Below are positions 1-8,399 of a stretch of 64,000 nucleotides of DNA, one piece after another; positions within the stretch are counted from its first letter, which is position 1; the number at the start of each line of letters is the position of its first letter. The stretch covers positions 1 to 64,000 of the forward strand of contig DASXDU010000037.1 of assembly GCA_036490515.1 (NCBI GenBank), written 5' to 3'. A program made the translations under genes and the position numbers. Source of the stretch: Palsa-1150 sp036490515 (lineage in GTDB: Bacteria; Myxococcota_A; Polyangia; Polyangiales; Polyangiaceae). Below the pieces are notes generated by a model. It ran no database searches, had not been told where the DNA came from, and was given only the letters and a program-made list of their open reading frames with translations.

Positions 1-39
1 CGGTCTTGACAGTGCGCGCCCTGCGCACTCCGCTCTTTA

Positions 40-142
<103 letters not shown>

Positions 143-1522
143 TTACGGCACGTACGCGCCGACGAGCCAGCGGTGCCCGAAGTCCTCGCCGGCGAGGTAG
201 CCGCCGTCGGCGTCGAGGCGGACGCTGAGGATCATGATCGAGATGAACGCGCCGTGCGGGGCGGAGGCAGGGGCGCTCACCTTCAGCGTCGCCGTCTGCC
301 CGTTGTCGATGGCGTGGTACGGGACGCCCCCGAACGTGGGGCCCGACGTCGAGAGGAAGTACGACCAGCCCGCGGCCGGCGTCGACTGGACGCGCGTCGA
401 GCCGGTCAGCAGCCACCCGCCCGCGATCGGCGCGCTCGACCAGCCCGTCACGGGGATGTCGACCGACCCACCCGCGGTGACCGGGTACCAGCCCTGCGGC
501 ACGGACGTGTTGTAGTAGGTCGTCGGCAGGGCCGGGACGCACGGGTCGCCGTGCGCGGGGAGCGCCGCGTTGCTGTAGATGCGCTGGTAGCTGTACGAGC
601 CCTCGGTGACGCGCGTCTGCAGGCCGCACAGGTCGCCCACCTCGGAGAGGAACTGCCCGTCCGCGGTGCCCCAGATGCTCCCGGCCCACGGCTGCGCCGA
701 CGACGTCGCGATGTTCCAGCCGATGCCGCCGGTGTCGGTCACCGCCTCGGCGATCTCGTGGCTCGCCATGCGCGTTGCGTTCCCGAGCTCGCTGCCGTCG
801 AGCGGCGCCGTCCCGCACCGCGAGACGTACGCCGCGCCGTCGCCCATCGTGCCGTAGGGCGAGTGGTAGGCGAAGTACTGGCAGCTCCCCGGCTGGCCGC
901 CGTACTCGAAGTACGTGTTCTCGGGCAGGTAGAGGACGAAGATCGTGTGGCCGTCGGGCGCGATGAGCGAGTTGTCGCCCGTGATCGCGTCGCCGATCGC
1001 CTGGTTCATCTGCGCCTGCGTGTAGCCGCCGTCGGGCATCGACCCGCCGATCGACTCCTCGAAGAGCGACTGGCTGGCGCGCGGCGGACCGGCGCCGTAC
1101 TGCGCTTCCCACGCGGAGAACCACGCGCTCTGCGGGACCTGCTGCCCGAAGGCGAGGAGGTCGTCGTACTCGGGGTCCTCCGGCAGGACGATGCTCACGA
1201 TGCGAGGGCCGCCGATGATGCCCGCGTCGCTGACGAGGGTCACGGGCGGGAAGGGCAGATGGGCCGCGGTCGCGAAGCCGCCGTCGCCCGCCGCGTCGCC
1301 GCTCGCCTCGATCGCGGCGTCCTGGGGCGGCCCCGCGTCGCCGGGCTGCGTGGCGTCCGGGGCGCCGGCATCGGCCGGGCCGGTCGCGTCGGTCCCGCCG
1401 CCGGCATCGCTCGCGGAGCCGGCATCGGTGGCACCCGCGTCGCTCCCGCCTCCGCCGCAGGTGGAAGAAGGCCCCGCCAGCAGGACCGGGATCAGGCCGA
1501 AGCATGCGCGGGCGACGTTCAT
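143..1522 (-). CDS. Secreted (lipo)protein with HEIAEAVTD motif, unknown function
   Basis: A 459-residue exported protein. The ATG at 1522 was chosen because GAGGGGGAG lies just upstream and the translation opens with a signal peptide (MNVARACFGLIPVLLAG) followed by a Cys, so it may be a lipoprotein. Residues ~25-80 form an Asp-Ala-Gly-rich linker typical of myxobacterial surface proteins. The folded part contains ASHEIAEAVTDTGG and, further on, EVGDLC. This pairing recalls EXORDIUM/phosphate-induced-like secreted proteins and could be a metal site, but it is not a classical HExxH protease motif. The C-terminal ~140 residues look like a beta-rich domain. The gene is followed directly by the CGCGCC array. 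Biochemical function is not known. Confidence 0.8.
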   Translation of the reverse strand: MNVARACFGLIPVLLAGPSSTCGGGGSDAGATDAGSASDAGGGTDATGPADAGAPDATQPGDAGPPQDAAIEASGDAAGDGGFATAAHLPFPPVTLVSDAGIIGGPRIVSIVLPEDPEYDDLLAFGQQVPQSAWFSAWEAQYGAGPPRASQSLFEESIGGSMPDGGYTQAQMNQAIGDAITGDNSLIAPDGHTIFVLYLPENTYFEYGGQPGSCQYFAYHSPYGTMGDGAAYVSRCGTAPLDGSELGNATRMASHEIAEAVTDTGGIGWNIATSSAQPWAGSIWGTADGQFLSEVGDLCGLQTRVTEGSYSYQRIYSNAALPAHGDPCVPALPTTYYNTSVPQGWYPVTAGGSVDIPVTGWSSAPIAGGWLLTGSTRVQSTPAAGWSYFLSTSGPTFGGVPYHAIDNGQTATLKVSAPASAPHGAFISIMILSVRLDADGGYLAGEDFGHRWLVGAYVP

Positions 1523-1615
1523 CAGCTCCCCCTCGTGACCGAGGCCGCAGCGTACGGCCTCGCCCCCCATTCTACATTCCCATTCGAATCCCGCGTTCGT
1601 GCATTCATCTTCTTC

Positions 1616-1643
1616 CGCGCCCGCGCCCGCGCCCGCGCCCGCG
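1616..1643. repeat. Hexanucleotide tandem repeat (CGCGCC)4.7
   Basis: A second, shorter run of the CGCGCC unit seen at 41-142. It touches the stop codon (TCA on the plus strand at 1644) of the upstream minus-strand peptidase gene. Two neighbouring genes on one strand therefore carry the same microsatellite directly behind their stops. Confidence 0.9.
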
Positions 1644-3530
1644 TCACCGCATCACGGGCCGCACCTTCACCTTCACCTTGTCCTTGCCCTCGATGAACCA
1701 GTCGAGCGGCACGACCGTGCGCTGCCAGCTGTTGAACGTCTCGGGGCCCGTGTCGCCGCTCTGCGGGCGGAGCGCGTCGAGCGTGAACGCCGGCAGGCGC
1801 TGCGTGACGTGCCCCCTGTAGGCGATGCCCTGCGACGGGACGCGGAACTGGAGGACGACGCTGCGCGGGGCGACGCTCTGGCGCGGCTCGTTCGCGAGGA
1901 GCTCGTCGAGCGACTCGGGGGCGGCCAGCTCGGGCACGACGTCGTAGCCGGGGACGACGTCGACCTCCACGTCCTTGCCCTCGAGCTCCTCGGGCATCGT
2001 CACGTCGAGCGTCCGCGTGATCTCGGGGCCCTGCTCGGGCACGAGGTGCAGGCGCACGCGCGCCTTGCCGCCGGCGTCGACGACCGGATCGAGCAGCTCG
2101 GCGCCGCGGAGCCGGTAGAGCTCTCGCGCGAACTTCACCTCGAAGCGCGCCTCGACGCTGCGGATGCGCGCGTGCTCCCACGGGTTGCCGAGGACGTCGC
2201 CGACGGTGGCGACGACGCGCTGGCGGAACATCTCGCTCGTGTCGGGCGACCCGCCGGAGGAGACGCCGACGTCCTCGAGATCGACGAGGCCGTGGCCCGC
2301 GACGTCGACCTTCGACGTGAGCTTCCACGTGAAGTCGCGCCGCTCGCTCGCGGTGGCCTCGATCGCGGACGAGAAGACCGCCGCGACGAGGCCCGGGGCC
2401 ATGAACTTGTCGTCGGTCACCTCGGCGTGCCAGTGCGTCTTCGGCGCGCCCGTCACGCCCGCGAGGTCGACGTCGATGGGGATGGTCGGCGCGGTGTAGC
2501 TCTCGTCGACGATGATGGCGGTCTGCCGGTCTTGCACCAGCGTGCCGAGCGAGCGCGCGCACTCGCCGATCTTGTGCGACGACTGCGCGCTGGCCTCGAA
2601 CCAGAGGATGCGGCCGATGCACGCGGGGAGCGCCTCGTCGCCGCCGCCGAGCATCGGGTGGCCGAAGGCGGCGACCTTGCCCGCGCCGTCGGCGAACGTC
2701 GCGGTGCCGAGGCCCGTCGCCGCGACGTCGCCGCGAATGAGCTCGATGCCGAGCGCCCCGCCGTTGACGAAGTGGGTGGGCGCGTTCGGATCGGGCGCGC
2801 CGCCGCCGCCGCCCTGCATCGGGTCGAGGCCGAGCGGCTCGAGGAGCTGCCGGAGCGCGGCGACGGTGTGGTCGCCCATGCCGGCGAGCATGAGCGGCGT
2901 CGCCGCGGGGCGGATGGTGGTGCTCGCGTCGGTCACGGGGCCGATGCGAGCGGCGAGCTGCCGAGCGTGCTCGGCGAAGTCGTAGGTGCCGGGCGGGCCG
3001 TCGAAGCCGTCGAGCGACGCGTGCGGCGGGTGCGGTGCGCGGGGGCCCTCCTTGCCGCCGGGGAGCGGCGCGGTGCGCTCGAGCGGCCAGAAGCCGGGCG
3101 GGATGGGGCGGCGCATCTCGGTGAGCATCAGATCGATCGGCGTGACGCCGGCGACCGGCTCGAGCTCGAAGGCCGACATGCTGTACGAGTAGGCGCCGGC
3201 GAGGCGCCCATCGAGGAAGATGGGGCTCCCGCTCATGCCCTTCACGGTGTGCACGACGTCGAGGCGCGGGTTGGGCGTCTTGACGATGATGAGCGGCTCC
3301 CCGGGCCGGAAGTGGTGGAGCACGCCGATGACCTCGACGTCGAAGCGTTCGGGCTGCGTCCCGTGGAAGACGGTGAGGCCGTAGCCCTTCATCCCCTCCT
3401 TCACCTGGTCGACCGGGATGGTCGCCGGCCGCGCCTCGCCGCGCGCGAGCGGCACGCCGAGGGCCATCGAGACGAGGACGCCTGCGCCCAGAGCCCCGAG
3501 GAGGGCCGACGAGCTCCGCAAGGTACGCAC
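1644..3530 (-). CDS. SpoIVB-like peptidase S55 domain protein, exported
   Basis: About 628 residues from a GTG start at 3530. The start is uncertain: an in-frame CTG three codons upstream sits better behind GGAAGGG. A signal peptide covers residues ~1-31, followed by the hallmark S55 segment: IPVDQVKEGMKGYGLTVF at ~38-55 and HTVKGMSGSPIF at ~94-105. The Ser in GMSGSPI is the expected nucleophile, and His94 lies close before it. In Bacillus, SpoIVB uses this fold to cleave SpoIVFA in intercompartment signalling. The large unassigned C-terminal region (~400 residues) and the myxobacterial setting suggest a periplasmic or surface role that cannot be named. It is divergent from the small membrane gene at 3627, with a 96-bp shared promoter region. 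Confidence 0.85.
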   Translation of the reverse strand: MRTLRSSSALLGALGAGVLVSMALGVPLARGEARPATIPVDQVKEGMKGYGLTVFHGTQPERFDVEVIGVLHHFRPGEPLIIVKTPNPRLDVVHTVKGMSGSPIFLDGRLAGAYSYSMSAFELEPVAGVTPIDLMLTEMRRPIPPGFWPLERTAPLPGGKEGPRAPHPPHASLDGFDGPPGTYDFAEHARQLAARIGPVTDASTTIRPAATPLMLAGMGDHTVAALRQLLEPLGLDPMQGGGGGAPDPNAPTHFVNGGALGIELIRGDVAATGLGTATFADGAGKVAAFGHPMLGGGDEALPACIGRILWFEASAQSSHKIGECARSLGTLVQDRQTAIIVDESYTAPTIPIDVDLAGVTGAPKTHWHAEVTDDKFMAPGLVAAVFSSAIEATASERRDFTWKLTSKVDVAGHGLVDLEDVGVSSGGSPDTSEMFRQRVVATVGDVLGNPWEHARIRSVEARFEVKFARELYRLRGAELLDPVVDAGGKARVRLHLVPEQGPEITRTLDVTMPEELEGKDVEVDVVPGYDVVPELAAPESLDELLANEPRQSVAPRSVVLQFRVPSQGIAYRGHVTQRLPAFTLDALRPQSGDTGPETFNSWQRTVVPLDWFIEGKDKVKVKVRPVMR

Positions 3531-3626
3531 GACGGCCAGTGTCGCTTGCCCTTCCCGCGCGCGCAAACACCGCGTCGGCGGTGCCCTCGCCGGGCGCCCC
3601 CGGCACCGTTGGCGTAACGTGCCCGG

Positions 3627-3854
3627 GTGGCTACCGTGGGCTGGCTCCTCGCGGCCGCGCTCGTCGTGTTCGCGGGGGCGCACGTCGCGCTCGTCGCGGG
3701 CCTCGCGCGCACGCGGTCGTGGAAGGTCGCCGCCGCGGCCCTCGTCGTGCCGCCGCTCGCGCCGTGGTGGGGGTACCGCGCGGGGCTGCGCGTGGCGACG
3801 ATCGCCTGGTGCGCAGCCCTCGCGGTCTACACGCTGGGCGTCCTCGTCGCATGA
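3627..3854 (+). CDS. Small two-helix membrane protein, hypothetical
   Basis: 75 residues from GTG. There are two predicted membrane segments: roughly residues 3-25 (WLLAAALVVFAGAHVALVAG) and 56-75 (VATIAWCAALAVYTLGVLVA). Between them lies a short Arg/Lys-containing loop with PPLAPWWGYRAG. The gene is divergent from the S55 peptidase gene and stands alone. Codon third positions are strongly G/C, as in real genes here. No family is recognised. Confidence 0.6.
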   Translation: MATVGWLLAAALVVFAGAHVALVAGLARTRSWKVAAAALVVPPLAPWWGYRAGLRVATIAWCAALAVYTLGVLVA

Positions 3855-3937
3855 GCGGGCGAAGCACGCTGCGTGGGCCATGTGCGCAACGTGCGCAGGG
3901 CGCGCTGCCTGCGCGGCTGCGCGCGCCAAGCGGCTCC

Positions 3938-3980
3938 GTGGCTACGTGGCTACGTGGCTACGTGGCTACGTGGCTACGTG
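3938..3980. repeat. 8-bp tandem repeat (GTGGCTAC)5.4
   Basis: Five perfect copies of GTGGCTAC plus GTG. The array ends one base before the stop codon of the minus-strand gene 3982-4377. It is a third tandem repeat placed directly behind a stop in the first 4 kb, with a different unit sequence from the CGCGCC arrays. Confidence 0.95.
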
Positions 3981-3981
3981 A

Positions 3982-4377
3982 TCAGATGCCCGTGATCGAG
4001 CACGCCGTGGCCGTGCAGGCCGCGGTGAACGTGTAGCAGCTGCCGTTGCCGGTCGCGTCCGTGGTGCAGTACGCGCCGCGCAGCGTCCCGGAGGCCGGCA
4101 CGCCGGAGACCGTGGCCGCGTCCGCCCGGGTCTTGGCGGCGTCGGCGCCGGGGAACGAGAAGTCGGCCACCTTCTTCACCTTCGTGCCCGTCCCGTCCTT
4201 GAAGTACCAGGGAAAGCCCGGGTTGATGTGCGCGCCGCCGTTGGCGGTGACGGTGATGGAGCCGCTGGATACCGCGATGGTGGGCGCGGGAGGGGAGCCG
4301 TCTGCGGACGCGGCGACGTCGAAGGTGACAGCCGCTGCGACGGCGGCCACGAAACCGAGAACGATTGAGGGTCGCAT
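3982..4377 (-). CDS. Small secreted Cys-containing protein, hypothetical
   Basis: 131 residues. The ATG at 4377 has a strong ribosome site (GGAGGA, 8 nt upstream). A signal peptide covers residues 1-25 (MRPSIVLGFVAAVAAAVTF...). The mature part is Ala/Thr-rich and contains a stretch ITVTANGGAHINPGFPWYFK and four cysteines in the last 40 residues, probably disulphide-bonded outside the cytoplasm. It stands alone, followed by the GTGGCTAC repeat. Function unknown. Confidence 0.75.
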   Translation of the reverse strand: MRPSIVLGFVAAVAAAVTFDVAASADGSPPAPTIAVSSGSITVTANGGAHINPGFPWYFKDGTGTKVKKVADFSFPGADAAKTRADAATVSGVPASGTLRGAYCTTDATGNGSCYTFTAACTATACSITGI

Positions 4378-4575
4378 GATCCAGTTCCTCCGTGGGATGG
4401 TCCAGCCTCGCCCCTTCTCGAAGCCTGCCAACTCTATGACATGATTCGGGGCGCGTCGGGAGACGGGCAGGCTCTCTACAAGGCGCGTGCCTCGCCGATT
4501 GCCGCCCGCACGGAGAAGTACGACCGACCCGGGGCCGGGGTTTCGTGTGGGACGGCGCCCACCTCGACCGCGGCC

Positions 4576-4746
4576 CTACTTCGCGTCCGCGGGCTTCTTC
4601 GCGTCGGCCGCCTTCGCGTCGTACCCCTCGACGTGGACGGGGAACGTGGGCGTGCCGAGACGGCGGGAGTCGCGCTTGCGGCGCTTGCCGCTCGTCGTCT
4701 TCTTGCGCTTACGGATGCGCTCGTACTGCTGCGTGCTGGAGACCAT
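4576..4746 (-). CDS. Small basic protein (56 aa), hypothetical
   Basis: A 56-residue ORF read directly from the sequence: it starts MVSSTQQYERIRKRKKTTSG and ends with the Ala/Lys/Asp-rich tail DAKAADAKKPADAK. GAGG lies seven bases before the ATG at 4746. Codon usage is strongly G/C-ending. The Arg/Lys-rich N-terminal half (13 basic residues between positions 10 and 29) suggests nucleic-acid or ribosome binding, while the acidic-basic tail recalls short myxobacterial RNA-associated proteins. It lies between the secreted protein at 3982 and the AgmX-like gene at 4831, transcribed in the same direction. No named family is recognised. Confidence 0.65.
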   Translation of the reverse strand: MVSSTQQYERIRKRKKTTSGKRRKRDSRRLGTPTFPVHVEGYDAKAADAKKPADAK

Positions 4747-4830
4747 CTCGCGACCTCGGAAGAAGTGGGGCGCGCAAGATGATGGGCCTTCGCCCGTTTG
4801 TCAATCGCAGCCCAAATCAGCGAGCACGAA

Positions 4831-6174
4831 TCAATTGGGGCGCACGGTCGTCGAGGCGGTGAACGTGGGCTGGGCGAACGGCGCGACCCGGGCCTTGGAC
4901 AGGGCCGAGCGGATGCACGCCTCGGCCGGCTTGCCGGCAGCGCCGCCCGAGACGCCCACGTTCTGGACGCTCCCGTCGGACCGGAAGGTGACCGTCGCGT
5001 GGGAGATGGGGTCGTCCGGGCCGAGGCAGCCGCGCGCGCCCGGGAGGGCCGCGCCGAGGGCGCCGCTGATGGCTCCCTGCGAGGGCTTGAGCGGGACGCT
5101 GCCCGGCGCCGGGGCTTCGGGCGTGTCGGCCGTCGCCGTGGGAGCTGCCGCGGGGCCCGAGGTGACGCCCGCTGCCTGCTGCATGAGCCCGAGGAGGCCC
5201 TGGGCGCTGCCGCTCGCGGCGGGCGCAGGCGGCGGAACCGCGGCGACGAGGGCCGGGGGCGTGGTCGGGGCGGCCGGCGCGGCGGTCGTCGCGGGCTGCG
5301 GGAATGCCGCCGTGGGCTTCGCGCTCGAGGGGACGGGCCCGTGCGCGGCGAGGCTGCCCGCCGCAGGGAGCGTGGACGGGTCGACTCCGAGGTCGCCCGG
5401 CGGGATGGGCGTCGCCAGCGAAGCAGCGGCGGGGGCCGTCGCGGTGGCTGCGGGCGGCTGCGCGACGGGAGCCGCGGCCACCGCGGCAGGGGCCGTGCGC
5501 TGCGCGTGCTGCATGCCGAAGAACGCGCCGGCGGCGACGGCGGCTGCCGCGACGAGCCCCGACACGGCGACCCACGGCGTGCGCTTCTTCGTCGCGGCTG
5601 CGGCGGGCGCTCCCGGCGCGGGCTTGGGGCGCTCGGTGGCCGACCGCAGGGTCGACATCATCTCGGGCGTCGCGCCGTCCGGGAGGCGGACGACCGGCTT
5701 CGCCTGGGCCTCGGCCGGCGCCGGCGCATCCGCCGCGGCGATCGCAGCGAGGTTGATGAGGCCCGAGTCCTCCTTGGTCGCCTCGCCCGCGGGCTGCGTG
5801 CCCGACGCAGGCGGCGCCGAGATGCGTCCCGACGAGGGCGCGGTCATCTGCGCCATCCGCGCCAGGTCCTTCAGCGTCGCCCGATCCCGCTCTCTCGACG
5901 TCGTCGTCATGGCCGGTCCCTCGCTGCCTCGTGCGACAGCGGCGGAGCTTTGCACTTCTTCGGGTGACGCGGGTAGCGGCGACCGCAGAAGATCCTCTTC
6001 GGAGACGGGAGTAGGCGCCCCGAAGATCCTGCCCGAGACTGCCTCCTCGGCGCGGGCGACCACCGTCTCGGCCACCTCGTCCCACTCGACCGTGGAGCGC
6101 TCGCTCCCCGCGACGGCCGGCCACGCCGCCAGCGCGGCGTCCAGCGCGTCGGGCTTTCCGGTCCGTTCACTCAT
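4831..6174 (-). CDS. Membrane-anchored AgmX/TonB C-terminal-like protein, sigma-factor partner
   Basis: 447 residues. The start ATG at 6174 overlaps the sigma-factor stop by 8 bp, so the two are translationally coupled. The N-terminal ~210 residues are cytoplasmic, low-complexity and Ser/Ala/Pro-rich. A single membrane span at ~205-225 (WVAVSGLVAAAAVAAGAFFG) follows a KKRTP stop-transfer. Then come a Pro/Ala-rich linker and a C-terminal ~95-residue domain (VTFRSDGSVQNVGVSGG...ACIRSALSKARVAPF) that matches the AgmX/PglI C-terminal, TonB-like module. Position suggests an anti-sigma or signal-transducing role for the ECF factor upstream, with the periplasmic module as the sensor. No classical zinc anti-sigma motif (HxxxCxxC) was seen, so that role is inferred. 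Confidence 0.75.
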   Translation of the reverse strand: MSERTGKPDALDAALAAWPAVAGSERSTVEWDEVAETVVARAEEAVSGRIFGAPTPVSEEDLLRSPLPASPEEVQSSAAVARGSEGPAMTTTSRERDRATLKDLARMAQMTAPSSGRISAPPASGTQPAGEATKEDSGLINLAAIAAADAPAPAEAQAKPVVRLPDGATPEMMSTLRSATERPKPAPGAPAAAATKKRTPWVAVSGLVAAAAVAAGAFFGMQHAQRTAPAAVAAAPVAQPPAATATAPAAASLATPIPPGDLGVDPSTLPAAGSLAAHGPVPSSAKPTAAFPQPATTAAPAAPTTPPALVAAVPPPAPAASGSAQGLLGLMQQAAGVTSGPAAAPTATADTPEAPAPGSVPLKPSQGAISGALGAALPGARGCLGPDDPISHATVTFRSDGSVQNVGVSGGAAGKPAEACIRSALSKARVAPFAQPTFTASTTVRPN

Positions 6175-6757
6175 GGCCCATCTCCTCGGGGTCGAAGCCA
6201 CGTTTTGCCATGTATTCCTTGAGCTTGCGGCGCGCTTCGTGGACGCGCCAGGCGATCGTCCCCTCGGGTGCGCCCAGGATGGCCGCTGCCTCTTCGTGGG
6301 AGCGGCCGTCGATGCAGACGAGCACGAGCGTCGTGCGCAGGGTGTCGGAGAGACCGTCGATGCCCTCGGCGAGCGCCGAATAGAGCTGGTTGCGCGCTGC
6401 GTCGGCGGGCGGATCGGCCGTCGACTGCTTCTCGCTCATCAGGGCGTCGACGCGCGGATCGTCGGCCTCCGTCGTCGTGCGGTGCGCCTTGCGCGACCGG
6501 AGCGCGTTCAGCGAGAGGTTGATCGTGATGCGGTAAAACCACGTGTACGGCTCGCTGCGGCCGTCGAAGCGCGCGAGCGCGCGGTACGCGCGGATGAACG
6601 TCTCCTGCATCACGTCCTCGGCCTCGGCGCGGTCGCGGAGCAGGTGCATCGCGAGCCGGTGGATGCGCTGCTGGTGGCGGCGCACGAGCTGACCGAACGC
6701 CTGGGCATCTCCCTCGCGGGCACGATCGACGAGCTCGCGGTCCGTCAGCTTGGCCAT
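6167..6757 (-). CDS. ECF (sigma-70 family) RNA polymerase sigma factor
   Basis: 196 residues from ATG 6757. Region 2 spans residues ~5-75: LVDRAREGDAQAFGQLV, then AEDVMQETFIRAYRAL and the -10-recognition segment YTWFYRITINLSLNALR. Region 4 is at ~130-180 (TLRTTLVLVCIDGRSHEEAAAILG, then GTIAWRVHEARRKLKEY), a helix-turn-helix that reads the -35 element. The linker is short, as in RpoE-like ECF factors. It redirects RNA polymerase to a small regulon. AGGAGG lies 15 nt before the ATG, which is rather far. Its stop overlaps the start of the AgmX-like gene. Divergent to it is the exporter operon at 7092, which may be a target. Confidence 0.9.
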   Translation of the reverse strand: MAKLTDRELVDRAREGDAQAFGQLVRRHQQRIHRLAMHLLRDRAEAEDVMQETFIRAYRALARFDGRSEPYTWFYRITINLSLNALRSRKAHRTTTEADDPRVDALMSEKQSTADPPADAARNQLYSALAEGIDGLSDTLRTTLVLVCIDGRSHEEAAAILGAPEGTIAWRVHEARRKLKEYMAKRGFDPEEMGHE

Positions 6758-6844
6758 CGACGACTCACGCAACCTCCTGCGCGCTCCGCCCAGGACCACC
6801 TGCGACGGCGGAGGAACGAGCCCGGTGAAGAGCGTGGCGGCCGA

Positions 6845-6927
6845 GGTTAGCGTAACCACGCGTACTTCGACAGAAAGCGACCTGTCCCCCTTGGGTACCC
6901 CGACGGAACCGCGCGGAACAGTGGAAC
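6845..6927. promoter_or_regulatory. Divergent regulatory region: palindrome and three GGAAC words
   Basis: The 334-bp gap between the sigma-factor gene (minus) and the exporter adaptor (plus) holds a perfect palindrome GGTTAGCGTAACC (6845-6857) and three GGAAC words at 6905, 6915 and 6923. GGAAC is the usual -35 core of ECF promoters. The last one is followed 16 bp later by CGTT, a plausible -10. Autoregulation or control of the exporter is inferred; the words alone do not prove a promoter. Nothing else was seen in the gap. Confidence 0.35.
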
Positions 6928-7091
6928 AATCGCCCGTCGCATCGCGTTGGCTCGACCGTGCATCGAAATTCGGCGGGGGGTCCCGTCGAAGGGCAGTACG
7001 TGCGAGGGCGCACACCGTTGTCCCATCGTCCCCCCTGGCGTGCGTGGCCCCGTCCGCTGCCGTCCGCTAAAGAAACCCGCCGAGAGCCGCG

Positions 7092-8396
7092 ATGACCCAG
7101 ACGACCGCCGTGACGGACGACCTCAAGAAAGCCCTGGGCGCCGAGGAGGGCGGGCGCCGCTGGCTGCGCCGGCTCGGAATCGGGGGAGGGCTGATCCTCG
7201 TCGTCGCGGCGGGCGTCGGCTACCGCGTCAAGCACCTGCCGCCGCCGCCCGCGAAGTACGTGACCGCGACGGTCGCCGCGGGCGACGTCATCGAGAAGGT
7301 GCAGGCCACGGGTACGGTGCAGCCGCTCCTCTCGGTCAACGTGGGCGCGCAGGTCAACGGGCGCGTGACGCAGGTGCTCGTCGACTTCAACTCGGTCGTG
7401 AAGAAGGGCGACGTCCTCGCCGTCATCGATCCGCTCATCTACGGGACGCAGGTCAACGCCCAGGCCGCGAACCTCCTCGGGCAGAGGGCGCAGCTCGCGC
7501 AGGCCCGGGCGTCGATGGCGAGCATGAAGGCCCAGTCCGAGACGGCGCGCATCGCGCTCGAGCGCACGCAGAGGCTCTTCGCGGCGAACCTCGCCGCCAG
7601 GAGCGACCTCGACACCGCGCAGGGCAACTACGACTCGCTCATGGCCCAGTACGCGGCGGCGCAGGCGAACGCCGACAGCCAGTCGGCGAACATCGCGTCG
7701 CAGAGCGCGCAGCTCACGGTCTCGCGCGCGAACCTCGACTACACGAAGATCATCGCGCCGGTCGACGGCGTCGTCGTCACGCGCAGCATCGACCCCGGCG
7801 CCACCGTCGTGGCGAGCTTCCAGTCGCCCGTGCTCTTCGTCATCGCGCAGGACCTCCGCAAGATGCGCGTCCTCGCGGACGTGGACGAGGCGGACGTCGG
7901 CAAGATCGCCGAAGGGATGAGCGCCGACTGCGTGGTCGACGCGTTCCCGGGGGAGGTGTTCCACGGGACGGTCTCGCAGATCCGCTACAGCGCGAACAAC
8001 GTGTCGGGCGTCGTCACGTACCCGGCCGTCGTCGACGTCGACAACCCCGAGGAGAAGCTCCGCCCCGGGATGACGTCCACCATCACGGTGCGGACGCACG
8101 AGGCCCACGGCGTCGACCGCATCCCGAACGCCGCGCTCCGCTACAAGCCGACGCCGCCCAACGGGCCCGACGGCAAGCCCGTCCTCCAGCCGCCCGATCC
8201 CCCGCTCGACAAGGGCAAGGGGCGCGTCTGGGTCCTCACCAGCGACAAGCCCGGCTCCGAGAAGGACGAGCAGCACGTCGTGTCGATCGGCATCACCGAC
8301 GGCATGTTCACCGAGGTCACCGATCCGGCGCTGCCGGTCGGGACGAAGGTCATCACCGACGAGAACGAGACCGACAAGGACAAGAAGAAGAAGTAG
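7092..8396 (+). CDS. Periplasmic adaptor (membrane fusion) protein, MacA/HlyD type
   Basis: 434 residues. It bridges an inner-membrane ABC exporter to an outer-membrane channel. There is one N-terminal span (~25-45, LGIGGGLILVVAAGVGY), then a barrel-sandwich half (VQATGTVQPLLSVNVGAQVNG), an alpha-helical hairpin at ~125-200 rich in Ala/Gln, the second half (IIAPVDGVVVTRSIDPG) and a beta-barrel domain. The C-terminus has a Lys/Asp-rich tail (DENETDKDKKKK). It is first gene of an operon with the ATPase 3 bp downstream and three permeases, exactly the MacAB arrangement. No outer-membrane TolC-type gene is in the window. Substrate unknown: peptides, lipids or antibiotics are typical for the family. 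Confidence 0.9.
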   Translation: MTQTTAVTDDLKKALGAEEGGRRWLRRLGIGGGLILVVAAGVGYRVKHLPPPPAKYVTATVAAGDVIEKVQATGTVQPLLSVNVGAQVNGRVTQVLVDFNSVVKKGDVLAVIDPLIYGTQVNAQAANLLGQRAQLAQARASMASMKAQSETARIALERTQRLFAANLAARSDLDTAQGNYDSLMAQYAAAQANADSQSANIASQSAQLTVSRANLDYTKIIAPVDGVVVTRSIDPGATVVASFQSPVLFVIAQDLRKMRVLADVDEADVGKIAEGMSADCVVDAFPGEVFHGTVSQIRYSANNVSGVVTYPAVVDVDNPEEKLRPGMTSTITVRTHEAHGVDRIPNAALRYKPTPPNGPDGKPVLQPPDPPLDKGKGRVWVLTSDKPGSEKDEQHVVSIGITDGMFTEVTDPALPVGTKVITDENETDKDKKKK

Positions 8397-8399
8397 GCC

